In this document: piece after piece, positions 51,313-61,139 of the stretch
How positions within the stretch are numbered: the first letter of the stretch is position 1
How the letters are laid out: the number at the start of each line of letters is the position of its first letter
NCBI RefSeq assembly: GCF_045762675.1
Contig: NZ_JBJDLK010000001.1
Span: 124,001 to 188,000, forward strand
Direction of reading: 5' to 3'
DNA length: 64,000 bases
Source: Elizabethkingia meningoseptica_A
Lineage (GTDB): Bacteria > Bacteroidota > Bacteroidia > Flavobacteriales > Weeksellaceae
The notes under the pieces: generated by a model
Database searches by the model: none
The model's input: the letters and a program-made list of their open reading frames with translations, nothing else
What the model was told of the DNA's origin: nothing
Made by a program: the position numbers and the translations under genes

Positions 51313-52710
51313 ATGAAGAAAATTCTATCTTATGCCCCGTTGTGGGGTGCTCTTACATTATCCCTATTATCTTCCTGTCGTACTGAAGATAATATTGCTC
51401 AACAGAATATTTCACCTGAAAAGCGTTTCAATGTTTTTGTTCCAACCTCTACTAGTGAAAAAATAGATTATGCAAATGGATTTGCTTATCTAATGAAAAG
51501 GTCTGATGAGTTACATAAATCTAACATGTCGGGGATTAATAACAAAACTATTATTGGTACTTTAGCCAGTACAGGTAAAAACACTTCCGCCTTTCAGGAT
51601 ACAGAACCTTATGTAGAGTTTAATATCCGTTCTGAAATGACTACCGAAAAGAATGGTGATAAATGGCTTGTTTTTCCGAAGGTTCAGGGAAATAAAGTTA
51701 TAGCATTGGTCCTGGCATATCTTTCTAAGCAGGAAACTAGTGTAAATTATTATACCTATAGAGAACAGCATGCTTGGTTTAAGGAAAATGTATTGGTGTA
51801 TCAAAATGCACTGAATAAACTACAAAAGAGAAATATTTTATCTCTTAGTGCAAGTATAAAACCTATGGCGGGTGAAGGTCTTTGCCCTCCGAATACAGTA
51901 CCAGATCCTACTGGAGGTTGTATGAGAATAGGAAATATAGATGGAGTAACCATAACAGTTCCTGCGCCTGCTGATTCAGGTCTGACAGGTCCTGATGGCG
52001 GACCTGTTCCTAGTAATCCCGGTAGTGGTGGCTATGGATGTGAATATTATAATTCCTGTTATCCTACCCCGCCGGTTCCTCAACCAAAAATAGATGTTGA
52101 ACAATTAAAAGATTACCCTTGTGCCTATGCTATAGCCAAGGAATTAACCAATGAGAAAATAGGTAGTGATTTAGCCAAGCTTATAAAAGATACTTTTGAT
52201 ACGGGAGATAAAACCAATATTACTTTTCAGGCAAAAGAAGGTATGGGTATTGTAGATGGACAAAGAACTGGAGTTTCATATAAGGATGGGGTTTTTAATG
52301 CCACGATTGATTTAAATGCGGATGTATTAAGATACGCTACAAAAGAATACATATTAGTAACAATGTATCATGAAGCTATTCATGCTTATATTGGTTATCA
52401 AGTTTCAACCTTGCCTTATAACGAGTACCTTTCTAAATTTCCAAAAGTTAGTTCATATGAAGTAAAAGATTCACAAGGTAATGTAACTACTAAATACAGT
52501 TTAGATAAAGACCATATGAATTACGGAACCTTTATAAATGGATTAACTAATATTATAAAGTCATATAATCCTAAAATTTCTAATGATGTTGCTGAAGCAA
52601 TGGCAAAATGGGGCGTTGTTACGGATTTATCAAATGATGAAATATTGAAAAACAATAATGAAAGAGATACTAGAAATGGAAATAATACAGGAACTAAATG
52701 TGCAGAATAA
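51313..52710 (+). CDS. Lipoprotein with HExxH metallopeptidase motif
   Basis: This 465-residue protein begins with a lipoprotein signal (lipobox LSSC). The N-terminal half (30-180) is of unknown type. A Gly/Pro-rich linker (PTPPVPQPK) leads to a C-terminal domain with the zinc motif YHEAIHAYIG (HExxH at 353-357), typical of gluzincin-like or SprT-like peptidases. The downstream acidic or histidine third ligand is not certain; HMNYG near 405 is a candidate. It is translationally coupled (TAATG) to the next gene. A palindromic site precedes it. Function unknown. Confidence 0.65.
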   Translation: MKKILSYAPLWGALTLSLLSSCRTEDNIAQQNISPEKRFNVFVPTSTSEKIDYANGFAYLMKRSDELHKSNMSGINNKTIIGTLASTGKNTSAFQDTEPYVEFNIRSEMTTEKNGDKWLVFPKVQGNKVIALVLAYLSKQETSVNYYTYREQHAWFKENVLVYQNALNKLQKRNILSLSASIKPMAGEGLCPPNTVPDPTGGCMRIGNIDGVTITVPAPADSGLTGPDGGPVPSNPGSGGYGCEYYNSCYPTPPVPQPKIDVEQLKDYPCAYAIAKELTNEKIGSDLAKLIKDTFDTGDKTNITFQAKEGMGIVDGQRTGVSYKDGVFNATIDLNADVLRYATKEYILVTMYHEAIHAYIGYQVSTLPYNEYLSKFPKVSSYEVKDSQGNVTTKYSLDKDHMNYGTFINGLTNIIKSYNPKISNDVAEAMAKWGVVTDLSNDEILKNNNERDTRNGNNTGTKCAE

Positions 52711-53570
52711 TGAAAAATAAAATATTTCTACTTATTGCTTTCTTAATGCTATTTAATAAATACTATTCTCAGAACTATCTTAGCCTAGATAGTTTACAAA
52801 ACAATTATAAGATAAAAAAATATACATTTAATACTAAAGAATTGTATGGGATTGATAAAATAATTGAGATATATAATGTGTTTATTTCTCCTAAAAAAGT
52901 ATTGCTGGTAACTATCTTACCAGACTTGGAAGGAAAAGATAATTGGAAAAAAATGCATTCAGATATTGTAACAAAGGAAATTTACAATCAAAAACAAATT
53001 AATGATTTAATTTATGGAATGAACCCTAGAGATAAAGAGTTTGGATATGAAAAAATCATTAAAAAAGTCAATGGAGAATATTATACGTCGGTCGTAAGCC
53101 TTATAGAAATATTTAATATTGGGAACTATCCTTATCCATTAATATCTGAATATGGAACTATAAATATTGCAGATCATAAGGCGAATATAAAAGAAATGGC
53201 CAAAGTATACAATGATCTTTATACCAAGAAAGATCAAAAATTGTTTTTTCCTATGGATATAAGAGAGACCGAGCATATAAAGTATGATAATATGGATTAT
53301 CTTTTTCGTAATTATTTTTCAAAAGAATATAAAGTTGGAAAAGAAAATGCATATCAGTTCTGGACATTTGATGGCTGGTGGATAGTGGATGGTTATAACT
53401 ATCAAAGAGGTATAGATCGTTTTGTCTATATCCCCGGAAAAGGAATTGTAGGAGGGTCTTATGATTTTTACTTTACATATATACCTGGAAAGAAACCTCC
53501 AATTACAGTAGAAAAAGCTTGGGATAACATAATCAACGAAAGAGTAATGATTGCAGAAGAGCTTAAATAA
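52710..53570 (+). CDS. Secreted protein coupled to the HExxH lipoprotein
   Basis: This 286-residue protein has a signal peptide (MKNKIFLLIAFLMLFNKYYSQ). The chosen ATG at 52710 overlaps the upstream stop in TAATG. The mature part is rich in Tyr, Lys and Asn and of low GC, unlike flanking core genes. No known domain was recognised. The coupling suggests that it works with the putative peptidase, for example as substrate, chaperone or immunity-like partner (inference only). Confidence 0.55.
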   Translation: MKNKIFLLIAFLMLFNKYYSQNYLSLDSLQNNYKIKKYTFNTKELYGIDKIIEIYNVFISPKKVLLVTILPDLEGKDNWKKMHSDIVTKEIYNQKQINDLIYGMNPRDKEFGYEKIIKKVNGEYYTSVVSLIEIFNIGNYPYPLISEYGTINIADHKANIKEMAKVYNDLYTKKDQKLFFPMDIRETEHIKYDNMDYLFRNYFSKEYKVGKENAYQFWTFDGWWIVDGYNYQRGIDRFVYIPGKGIVGGSYDFYFTYIPGKKPPITVEKAWDNIINERVMIAEELK

Positions 53571-53842
53571 CTTTTTTAGAATATTTCCTGTTGCTTATTT
53601 TTGACTTCTTTAAAATTTGGAGAGTATTCAATTATTGAGTTTGTGATGGATTTTACTTTCTTAGCTCCCTTCTTAACGACAAAATACTAATAACTGATAA
53701 TTGACCCCGTAATATTCATTGAAAACAACAGCTATAAATGTATTTTGATAGTTATTTTAGATGAAAAATTAAATTTCCGACTGATAAATTCATTTTTCTG
53801 CCCTATTTTAGTGTTTCCAAAAAAAACTAACTAATCAGAAAT

Positions 53843-54979
53843 ATGAAAATTCAAACGGGACGAACCTATATTCCCTGGGTTGATTTATTGCGTATAGTAG
53901 CCTGTTTTATGGTGCTTATTTCGCACAGCTGTGATGCCTTTGTTGGTGCTTTCGATAATTCTTTCAGCTTTCATACCGGTGTGTTCTGGGGCAGCCTTGT
54001 GCGGCCCTGTGTACCCTTGTTTGCTATGATGTCGGGAATACTATTATTTCCGGTAACTACGGATCTTGCCACCTTTTACAAAAAAAGAATCGGAAGAATT
54101 ATAATCCCGCTTATCTTTTGGTCTGTTGCATTGCCGGTACTTTTCTTTCTTTACCTGAATTATGTGAAAGCAAGCACCAGTGCGGTAATCGACCTTTCCA
54201 ACTTTACGGGACAGATGACCCTGAAGAAAATCGGAACCGCCGTTTTTAATTTTAATTATGACACCACACCATTGTGGTATCTTTATATGCTGATCGGTGT
54301 TTATCTCTTTATCCCTATTATAGGTATATGGCTGAACAGTGCATCGGCAAAGGATATCCGGATCTTTTTGGGTTTATGGGTTATCTCACTCATTGCACCG
54401 TATATCAAAATGCTGGGGCCTGTGCTGGGCTATACCGGTAATTATGACAATATGGGCATATGGGGTGTATGTAACTGGAATGAGTTTGGAACCTTTTATT
54501 ATTTTTCGGGCTTTATCGGTTATATTATTTTAGCCTATTACCTTGTGAAATATCCACTGAACTGGTCGTGGCGTAAAACCCTTGCTGTTGCCATACCCGT
54601 GTTCGTCATAGGATTTGCCATTACTTTTTCAGGATTTCTGATTACCCAGAAATATTTTCCGGCCAACTATGCTAATCTGGAGATTGTATGGTATTTCTGT
54701 AATATTAATGTAGCGATGATGACCTTTGCAGTGTTTATCATTTTCCAGAAGATCGATTTAAAAGAATCAGCTTTACTGAAAAGTATTTCATCCGCAACAT
54801 TCGGGATTTTCCTTTGCCATTTTGTTCTGGTGCAGGCATTCACCGATGTTTTCCTTGATCTTGACTATCTTCCGGTATCCGTGAAAATTCTGGCCATAGC
54901 TTTGTGTAGTTTTGCAGGCAGCTATGTGATTACAAAACTGCTGGATTCCAATAAACTGACAAGCCGGTTTGTGCGTTAG
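53843..54979 (+). CDS. Membrane acyltransferase family 3 (OafA/YrhL-like)
   Basis: This 378-residue protein has about 10 transmembrane helices. The opening IPWVDLLRIVACFMVLISHSC matches acyltransferase 3, where the histidine in the first helix is essential, and LVRPCVPLFAMMSGIL is the second family motif. These enzymes transfer acetyl or succinyl groups to surface or exported glycans. Target unknown. Monocistronic, 48 bases before the GH20 gene. Confidence 0.85.
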   Translation: MKIQTGRTYIPWVDLLRIVACFMVLISHSCDAFVGAFDNSFSFHTGVFWGSLVRPCVPLFAMMSGILLFPVTTDLATFYKKRIGRIIIPLIFWSVALPVLFFLYLNYVKASTSAVIDLSNFTGQMTLKKIGTAVFNFNYDTTPLWYLYMLIGVYLFIPIIGIWLNSASAKDIRIFLGLWVISLIAPYIKMLGPVLGYTGNYDNMGIWGVCNWNEFGTFYYFSGFIGYIILAYYLVKYPLNWSWRKTLAVAIPVFVIGFAITFSGFLITQKYFPANYANLEIVWYFCNINVAMMTFAVFIIFQKIDLKESALLKSISSATFGIFLCHFVLVQAFTDVFLDLDYLPVSVKILAIALCSFAGSYVITKLLDSNKLTSRFVR

Positions 54980-55000
54980 GCATTTACAATAAAATTAAAT

Positions 55001-55008
55001 TATCTTTG
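55001..55008 (+). promoter_or_regulatory. -7 box for the GH20 gene
   Basis: TATCTTTG lies 18 bases before the ATG at 55027, and overlaps an alternative upstream TTG, which is therefore rejected as start. Confidence 0.6.
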
Positions 55009-55026
55009 TTAAAATCTAATGAATAT

Positions 55027-57276
55027 ATGAAAAAACTAAATTCCATGATCCTTGTAGCTGCGTTGTCTGTGGGTACAGCTGCTTACGGACAGAACGCAAT
55101 TATTCCGAAACCACAGAAGATCTCTGTTCAGCAGACCAATTATAATTTTGGTAACGGAATCACCATTCAGGCTTCCAAAGCTATTCCGGAAGCGGCATAC
55201 CTTCAGAAACAACTGAAAAGCATTACCGGAAAAGATTATAAAATGGGGCCAAAAGCAAATGTTACCTTTACATTGCTGAAAAAAGATGCCCGTCAGAAAG
55301 AAGGTTTCTATACCCTGAAGATAGATGATAAAGGGGTTAATATTGCAGGCTATGATAATCAGGGATTGTTTTACGGTGTTCAGACTTTCCTTCAGCTTGT
55401 GGAAGAGCATAAAAATGATCTTCAGATTCCTTATATGGAAATAGAAGATTATCCGAAGTTTACCTACAGAGGAATGATGCTGGATGTTAGCCGTCATTTC
55501 TTTACTGCAGAAGAGGTAAAAAACTACCTGGACTACCTTGCAGCGTATAAATACAATAAATTTCACTGGCATTTAACCGATGACCAGGGATGGAGAATAG
55601 AGATTAAAAAATACCCTAAACTTACGGAAGTAGGTGCATGGAGAGAAGGATCGCAGGTGGGACGCTATGTGGATATGAAGTTTGATGACAAGAGATACGG
55701 CGGTTTTTATACTCAGGAACAGGTTAAAGATGTGGTGGCTTATGCAAAAAAATTACATATCGATATCATTCCGGAAATTGAAATGCCGGGTCATGCACAG
55801 GCGGCTTTAGCGGCTTACCCTAATCTTGCTTGTACCGAAGGCCCTTTTAAAGTGGGTAAAACCTGGGGGGTAATGGAAGATATTTTCTGTCCTAAGGAAG
55901 AAACATTTAAATTCCTGGAAGGTGTTATAGATGAGGTGATTCCTTTATTCCCATATAAATATATCCATATAGGAGGGGATGAAGCCCCTAAAAAACGCTG
56001 GAAAGAAAGTCAGTTTGCACAGGATCTGATTAAGAAACTAAACCTGAAGGATGAGCTTCATCTGCAGAGTTATTTCATTACCAGAATGGAAAAATATATC
56101 AACTCCAAAGGAAAGCAGATTATTGGCTGGGACGAGATTCTGGAAGGCGGACTTGCGCCTAATGCAACGGTAATGAGCTGGACAGGTATTGAGGGCGGAA
56201 TTCATGCCGCTAAAACCGGTCACAAGGCTATTATGACGCCTACGTCTACAAACTATTTCGACTACTATCAGGGAAGTCCGGATACCGAACCTATCGCTAT
56301 CGGCGGAGACCTGAGGTTGCCAAAAGTATATGCTTATAATCCTATTCCGAAAGAACTGACACCGGAGCAGGCAAAATATATCTGGGGTACACAGGGAAAT
56401 CTGTGGACAGAATATATTCTGGACTTTAAACATGTTCAGCACATGATCTTCCCGAGAATGATGGCACTTGCGGAAGTCGCATGGGGAACATCGAATCCGG
56501 ATGAGTATAAAAACTTTGAAGCAAGAGTTATTCAGCATTTCAAAACACTGGACAGAAAAGGAATTGATTACAGTACCGCGATCTATGAAGTAGACGGAAA
56601 AGCAACAACTAAAGACGGAAAGGTATTCTATAATCTGACTTCTGCCAACCAGCCTGAAAATATCCGCTATACACTCGATGGCTCTGAACCTACGATGCAG
56701 TCCAATGTATACAGTAAGCCTATTAATGTAGACAAAACAATGACGGTAAAGTCTGCTTATTTTGAAAACGGAAAGAAAGTAAGTGCAACAACGGTGCAGG
56801 ATTTTCTGATTACAAAATCTACGGGTAAAAAAATTACGCTGGAAAAACAACCTAGTGAAGCCTATTCAACAGGTGGCGCCGGAGCATTGGTGGACGGAAT
56901 CCGCGGAAATGCTAAAAACCATGGTAAATCGTGGTTAGGTTTTTCCGGTAAAGATGTTGTGGCGACCATTGATTTTGGAAACAAAACCGATTTTTCCACA
57001 GTACAGTTTTCCACATTAGAGCGTCCGGGTAGCTGGATCTACTGGCCATCGGCTGCTAAGGTATATGTTTCGGATAACGGTACCGATTTTAAAGAAGTAA
57101 AAAGCATTGATGCGGCTGCGATTCAGCAAAGCAACGGCGTGGTGAGCCTTAGTTTCCCAAAACAAAATGCAAGATTTATAAAAGTTGAAATTAAAAATCT
57201 GGGTAAAATTGCCGACGGCAAATCGGGTGCAGGTAATAATGCATGGCTGTTTGTAGATGAAATTGCTGTGAACTAG
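55027..57276 (+). CDS. Secreted beta-N-acetylhexosaminidase (GH20)
   Basis: This 749-residue protein has a signal peptide (MKKLNSMILVAALSVGTAAYG), a GH20b N-terminal domain, and a GH20 barrel beginning YRGMMLDVSRHFF. YIHIGGDEAPKKRW carries the catalytic Asp-Glu pair, and WGTQGNLWTEYI lines the subsite. A chitobiase-type C-terminal beta domain (YTLDGSEPT) and an F5/8-like carbohydrate-binding domain (about 620-749) follow. It removes terminal GlcNAc or GalNAc from glycans or chitin oligomers in the periplasm or at the surface. Confidence 0.93.
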   Translation: MKKLNSMILVAALSVGTAAYGQNAIIPKPQKISVQQTNYNFGNGITIQASKAIPEAAYLQKQLKSITGKDYKMGPKANVTFTLLKKDARQKEGFYTLKIDDKGVNIAGYDNQGLFYGVQTFLQLVEEHKNDLQIPYMEIEDYPKFTYRGMMLDVSRHFFTAEEVKNYLDYLAAYKYNKFHWHLTDDQGWRIEIKKYPKLTEVGAWREGSQVGRYVDMKFDDKRYGGFYTQEQVKDVVAYAKKLHIDIIPEIEMPGHAQAALAAYPNLACTEGPFKVGKTWGVMEDIFCPKEETFKFLEGVIDEVIPLFPYKYIHIGGDEAPKKRWKESQFAQDLIKKLNLKDELHLQSYFITRMEKYINSKGKQIIGWDEILEGGLAPNATVMSWTGIEGGIHAAKTGHKAIMTPTSTNYFDYYQGSPDTEPIAIGGDLRLPKVYAYNPIPKELTPEQAKYIWGTQGNLWTEYILDFKHVQHMIFPRMMALAEVAWGTSNPDEYKNFEARVIQHFKTLDRKGIDYSTAIYEVDGKATTKDGKVFYNLTSANQPENIRYTLDGSEPTMQSNVYSKPINVDKTMTVKSAYFENGKKVSATTVQDFLITKSTGKKITLEKQPSEAYSTGGAGALVDGIRGNAKNHGKSWLGFSGKDVVATIDFGNKTDFSTVQFSTLERPGSWIYWPSAAKVYVSDNGTDFKEVKSIDAAAIQQSNGVVSLSFPKQNARFIKVEIKNLGKIADGKSGAGNNAWLFVDEIAVN

Positions 57277-57297
57277 TTATTTATATAACCGCTATAT

Positions 57298-57330
57298 AAA
57301 AAGGAGTCAGATTATCTGACTCCTTTTTTT
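57298..57330. terminator. Bidirectional terminator between the GH20 gene and export operon
   Basis: Perfect AAAAGGAGTCAGA/TCTGACTCCTTTT stem followed by T-run, between convergent genes. Confidence 0.9.
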
Positions 57331-57337
57331 GAAAAAA

Positions 57338-58738
57338 TTATAATGATATGAGGTTTTCTGCGCCTAAAGCCATATACAAATTGATGCGTTCTATTCTGTT
57401 TTGTAGTTCCAGATTAATGAGATTTATTTCATTTTTAAGAAGATCCCGTTGTTTTCGGATTAGTACAAAACTATTGCTGGTACCCACTTTTATTTGTTTA
57501 TGAGTTAATGTAATATTGTTTTTAAGCTCATCTATAGCATTTTGACTATAGCCAATTTGCTTTTCAACAGAACGTAAATTTGCTAAAGCAGATTCTGTTT
57601 CATTCAAAGCATTCAGAACTGTTTTTGAATATTCTTCGACAGTCTGCTTTTGCTGGGAATTTTTTATCTCTACATTCTTTTTTAGCTTTCCATTGTTAAA
57701 TAACGGAGAAACTAACCCACCGCCCACTTTTAATAATGGATTGGAGAACAAAGAATTTATAGCATCTACATTACTTCCTGCAGTTCCGAAAGAGGCGCTT
57801 ATATTAAGAGAAGGAAGTCTTGCTGCATTGGCTTGTTGTACTTCATAGAAGGCTTTCTCTATTTTGAAATGCTGTACTTGTATATCAGACCTTTTTTCTA
57901 AAAGACTTAATGGGATATATTCCGGAATTTTATTTTTTACAGGATTAAAAGAATTCTGTGTTGTTAGTTTTCCTTCCGGGTATTTTCCTGTAAGCAATTC
58001 AAGAGTTCTTCTGGACTGTATATTGGCATTTTTTACATTTTCCAGATATCCTTTCAAAGAAATAATCTCAGCCGAGATATTTGATAAATCCAACGCATTA
58101 GCTGTACCTACTTTTTTCTGTATGTTGTATAGTTTTTCCAGATTTTGAGATTCCTGAATATAACTTTCAATTTTATCTTCCTGAATATTACCTGCTATAT
58201 TCAGAAAATAAGCTTTGGCTATCATACCGGCAATGGATTGGTGCAGCAGAATATTTTGATGTACTGTTGAAAAATAATCACTTATACTGGCCATTTGTGA
58301 TGATTTTATTTTTCCCCAGATATCTAATTCCCAATTGGCTTTTAGAGCCAGACTTCTAATCTGGCTGCCGTTGACAAGGTTATTAGATGTATTTGCAACA
58401 GCATTAATGCTTGGATAGAGGTCGGTTCCTGCAATTTCCATTGCTAATTCGACCTGATTAAGTCTTTCTTTTGCAATGATAATATCTGCATTGTACAGCA
58501 TTCCATCATTAATCAGTGCTTCTAATTGCGGAGACTTAAGGTCATTGATCCATTCATAAGAAAATGAATCTGACATAACATTTCTATTGAAAATCCAGTT
58601 ATCAGGAATTTTAATATTGGAGATTATTTCACTTTTTTCTTTTAAATGATCTGTTGTTTCTTTAGTTGCTTCTTTGTATCCTATACAAGACGTTAAGCCC
58701 ACAGAAATTATCCCCGATATAATTAACTTTTTATACAT
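57338..58738 (-). CDS. Outer membrane efflux lipoprotein (TolC/NodT family)
   Basis: This 466-residue lipoprotein has lipobox LTSC (Cys18). It has the two-repeat TolC family organisation with long helices; LPSLNISASFGTAGS and ALNETESALANLR are typical of NodT-type outer membrane factors. It would form the outer membrane tunnel for the HlyD-type adaptor encoded one base upstream. Third gene of a three-gene operon. Confidence 0.88.
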   Translation of the reverse strand: MYKKLIISGIISVGLTSCIGYKEATKETTDHLKEKSEIISNIKIPDNWIFNRNVMSDSFSYEWINDLKSPQLEALINDGMLYNADIIIAKERLNQVELAMEIAGTDLYPSINAVANTSNNLVNGSQIRSLALKANWELDIWGKIKSSQMASISDYFSTVHQNILLHQSIAGMIAKAYFLNIAGNIQEDKIESYIQESQNLEKLYNIQKKVGTANALDLSNISAEIISLKGYLENVKNANIQSRRTLELLTGKYPEGKLTTQNSFNPVKNKIPEYIPLSLLEKRSDIQVQHFKIEKAFYEVQQANAARLPSLNISASFGTAGSNVDAINSLFSNPLLKVGGGLVSPLFNNGKLKKNVEIKNSQQKQTVEEYSKTVLNALNETESALANLRSVEKQIGYSQNAIDELKNNITLTHKQIKVGTSNSFVLIRKQRDLLKNEINLINLELQNRIERINLYMALGAENLISL

Positions 58739-58739
58739 G

Positions 58740-59897
58740 TTAGTGAAGTTTAGGAATCAGGAAGTTTATTTTACTGTTCACACGCACCATTACTTTTCGG
58801 ATAAGATGCAAGGGTTTTATATGATCGGAATATATTACTGCTGTTCCTCTTGCTCCAATAGTTAATTGTTTTTGACTATCTTCTAAAACAAATTTTGCAA
58901 TAAGTTTTCCATCTGTTTCAGGAAGTACTCTGGCGGTGTCTGGCAGCCCTGCTGTCGAACCGTTTCCTCCCAGCATTCCTCCTGCGTTATTCATAATACC
59001 TTGACTGGTAGCATCAATTACATATTCTAATTTTGCCTTGACAACTTTTCCAGGCTCTGTTTTGAGGGCCAGTTCTACTTCATCTCCTTTTTTTACTGTT
59101 TCTAATTCATTCTGAGCAAAAAATCCAATTACAGATTGTTGTTTCTGGATGAGAACAAAAGCAGATTTGAAAGGTGCCATAATAGCGCCTTCGTTTAGTT
59201 GGACGTTAGGGATTATTCCATCTGTAGGTGCCAAAACGACGGTTTGAGAAAGATTCCATTTTGCCTGATCCAGTTTTGCCTGAATTTCAGATACTGAAGA
59301 ATTTTCTCCGTTATAAGATGCATTATATTTGGTTTCTAATGATTGTTGTTGAGATTGTGCAGCACTTATACGGGACTGCAAATCACGAGCATTTGTAATA
59401 GCCTGCTCCAGATCAAATTTATTAGCTGCCCCGGCAGCAACGAGTTCCTGATATTGGGTTACTCTTTTATTAGCCAGTTCCAGCTGAGATTGTAATCCTG
59501 TAATATTTTTGAGGGAAGCCTGGATGTCAGCATTATATGAGCCAACTGTAGCCTTTGTATTGCTTAATTTAGCCTCAAGAGATTTAATTTCTTGTATAAA
59601 AGGTTCTCTGTCCAATACAAATAAAGTATCACCCTTTTTCACTTCCTGATTAGTGCTTACATATACCTTTTTTACTTTTCCCAGTATTTGGGTTGTAATA
59701 TCTACACTTCTGTTTCCTACTTTAACATCAGATGTTATGGGACAGTAATAGTTAAGACTTAGTATCAGAGCAATGCTTCCAAATATAGGAAGGGAATAAA
59801 CAACTACCTGTGTAGTGAAAGTCCATGGAATAAGTTTTAGTTTTTTTATAAGTAACCAGCATATTCCGGCATATATGGCGACAAGTAATTCCAGCAT
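58740..59897 (-). CDS. HlyD family membrane fusion protein (YiaV/YibH-like)
   Basis: This 385-residue protein has a short membrane anchor plus a second hydrophobic segment near the N-terminus, the lipoyl half-motifs (VYVSTNQEVKKGDTLFVLD and QTVVLAPTDGIIPNV), and a coiled-coil hairpin between them (about 125-210). It resembles YiaV/YibH adaptors, which co-occur with DUF3302 proteins. It links an inner membrane partner to the outer membrane factor. No dedicated pump is encoded nearby. Confidence 0.87.
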   Translation of the reverse strand: MLELLVAIYAGICWLLIKKLKLIPWTFTTQVVVYSLPIFGSIALILSLNYYCPITSDVKVGNRSVDITTQILGKVKKVYVSTNQEVKKGDTLFVLDREPFIQEIKSLEAKLSNTKATVGSYNADIQASLKNITGLQSQLELANKRVTQYQELVAAGAANKFDLEQAITNARDLQSRISAAQSQQQSLETKYNASYNGENSSVSEIQAKLDQAKWNLSQTVVLAPTDGIIPNVQLNEGAIMAPFKSAFVLIQKQQSVIGFFAQNELETVKKGDEVELALKTEPGKVVKAKLEYVIDATSQGIMNNAGGMLGGNGSTAGLPDTARVLPETDGKLIAKFVLEDSQKQLTIGARGTAVIYSDHIKPLHLIRKVMVRVNSKINFLIPKLH

Positions 59898-59899
59898 AA

Positions 59900-60229
59900 T
59901 TAATTTTCTTCAGTAATGTTTATGTTATCTTTTTGATCCTTGTAATTATAATTAGCCCATATTAATGCAATTGGCCATAGTAATCCACCGAATATGAGGG
60001 ATAATAGGCACATGCTTTTAATGGCATTTAGTTGAGGGTGGTTCTTTTTTTCGGCTACCTTTTCCGGATAAATATGAACTTTCCAGAAAAGATAAATTCC
60101 TGCAACTGGCAATAGCAGTAAAATTAGCCATGACGCAAAATCTGCTATGTTATCTTCAATGTTGCCTGTTGCTGCCTGTACAAAATTGCACGATAGTAGC
60201 AGACAGAGAAAAATGGATATTCTTTGCAT
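59900..60229 (-). CDS. DUF3302 inner membrane protein (YiaW/YibI-like)
   Basis: This 109-residue protein has a cleavable or anchoring N-terminal segment and two further helices (WLILLLLPVAGIYLFWKVHI and SLIFGGLLWPIALIWANY). The HIYPEKVAEKKNHPQ segment between them is the DUF3302 hallmark. In enterobacteria the pair YiaW-YiaV has the same order. It is first in the operon, two bases before the HlyD gene. Confidence 0.8.
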   Translation of the reverse strand: MQRISIFLCLLLSCNFVQAATGNIEDNIADFASWLILLLLPVAGIYLFWKVHIYPEKVAEKKNHPQLNAIKSMCLLSLIFGGLLWPIALIWANYNYKDQKDNINITEEN

Positions 60230-60415
60230 AGTGAAATAATAATATTAATAAGGTTGTAGTAAACGAGAATGGAATTAATAAATTCCTGATTTGTCTCCGC
60301 TAATTTTAATGAACTTGATCAGTTAAAATGTTGGTAAACAGTTTTCTTCTCATTTTTATTTATGTTTTCAGTAAGCAAAAATAGACTGAACAAAATGAGA
60401 AAAAATATTCCTAAG

Positions 60416-61021
60416 TTATTTTTTTCTTTGATTTCTCTTTTGGTGAATTCTTGCTGTCATGCGTGAAAGCGAGTTTGGAGTAATACCCAAAAAGTTAGCA
60501 ATATGTTTTCTGCCGGCATTCTGAGAAGTAAAGGGACGATTTTTTAAAAAGTCTTCATAACGCGAATGAGGGGATGAGGAACATAATTGCTCTGTGCGTG
60601 TTTTTAATATGCTGATGATTTGTTTCAGAGACTTTATATACAGATTATGGATCCCTCTGTACTTGAAAGCGGCTTCTTCAAACTCGTTTTTGTTGAACAA
60701 AAAAATCTGAGTATCAATAACAGCTTCAATGGTGTACTTTGTTGTGCTTTCATAAGAATAGGCTTCAGGGTTTTCTATTATAGCAGCTTCTTTTTCAGAC
60801 GGTAAGAAGAGATTGTTTTCAGCGCCATTTTCATCATCAAAGTAAAATCTGAGTAAACCGTTAGAAAGAATAAAAAGGTAATTAAAAGATTGCCCCGGTG
60901 CAATTAATTTTTCTTTTTTATGAAGCAGTTTTGGCATGCTTATGTTTGCTAAAATATTAATTTCTTCGTCAGATAATTCCTGAAAGAAGCTAATATTCCT
61001 AAAAGTAGTGAGCATATCCAT
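60416..61021 (-). CDS. Crp/Fnr family transcription regulator
   Basis: This 201-residue protein has an N-terminal cyclic nucleotide-binding-like barrel (RNISFFQELSDEEINILANI, then LIAPGQSFNYLFILSNGLLRFY) and a C-terminal winged helix (AGRKHIANFLGITPNSLSRMTARI). There is no iron-sulfur cysteine set, so it is not a classical FNR. The start at 61021 is chosen because the longer upstream frame has no family match; 61015 is also possible. It precedes the DUF3302 operon on the same strand by 186 bases and is divergent from the glycosylasparaginase gene. Confidence 0.85.
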   Translation of the reverse strand: MDMLTTFRNISFFQELSDEEINILANISMPKLLHKKEKLIAPGQSFNYLFILSNGLLRFYFDDENGAENNLFLPSEKEAAIIENPEAYSYESTTKYTIEAVIDTQIFLFNKNEFEEAAFKYRGIHNLYIKSLKQIISILKTRTEQLCSSSPHSRYEDFLKNRPFTSQNAGRKHIANFLGITPNSLSRMTARIHQKRNQRKK

Positions 61022-61139
61022 TATGCCGGTAAAGATAAATAAAAATGCAGTATTAAGTTCATTAAATGGCTTTGATAATTTTGTCAGAGCATTTTTTTTA
61101 AGATATTTGTTAAATGTATTAAGAGATAAGCAAAAAACG

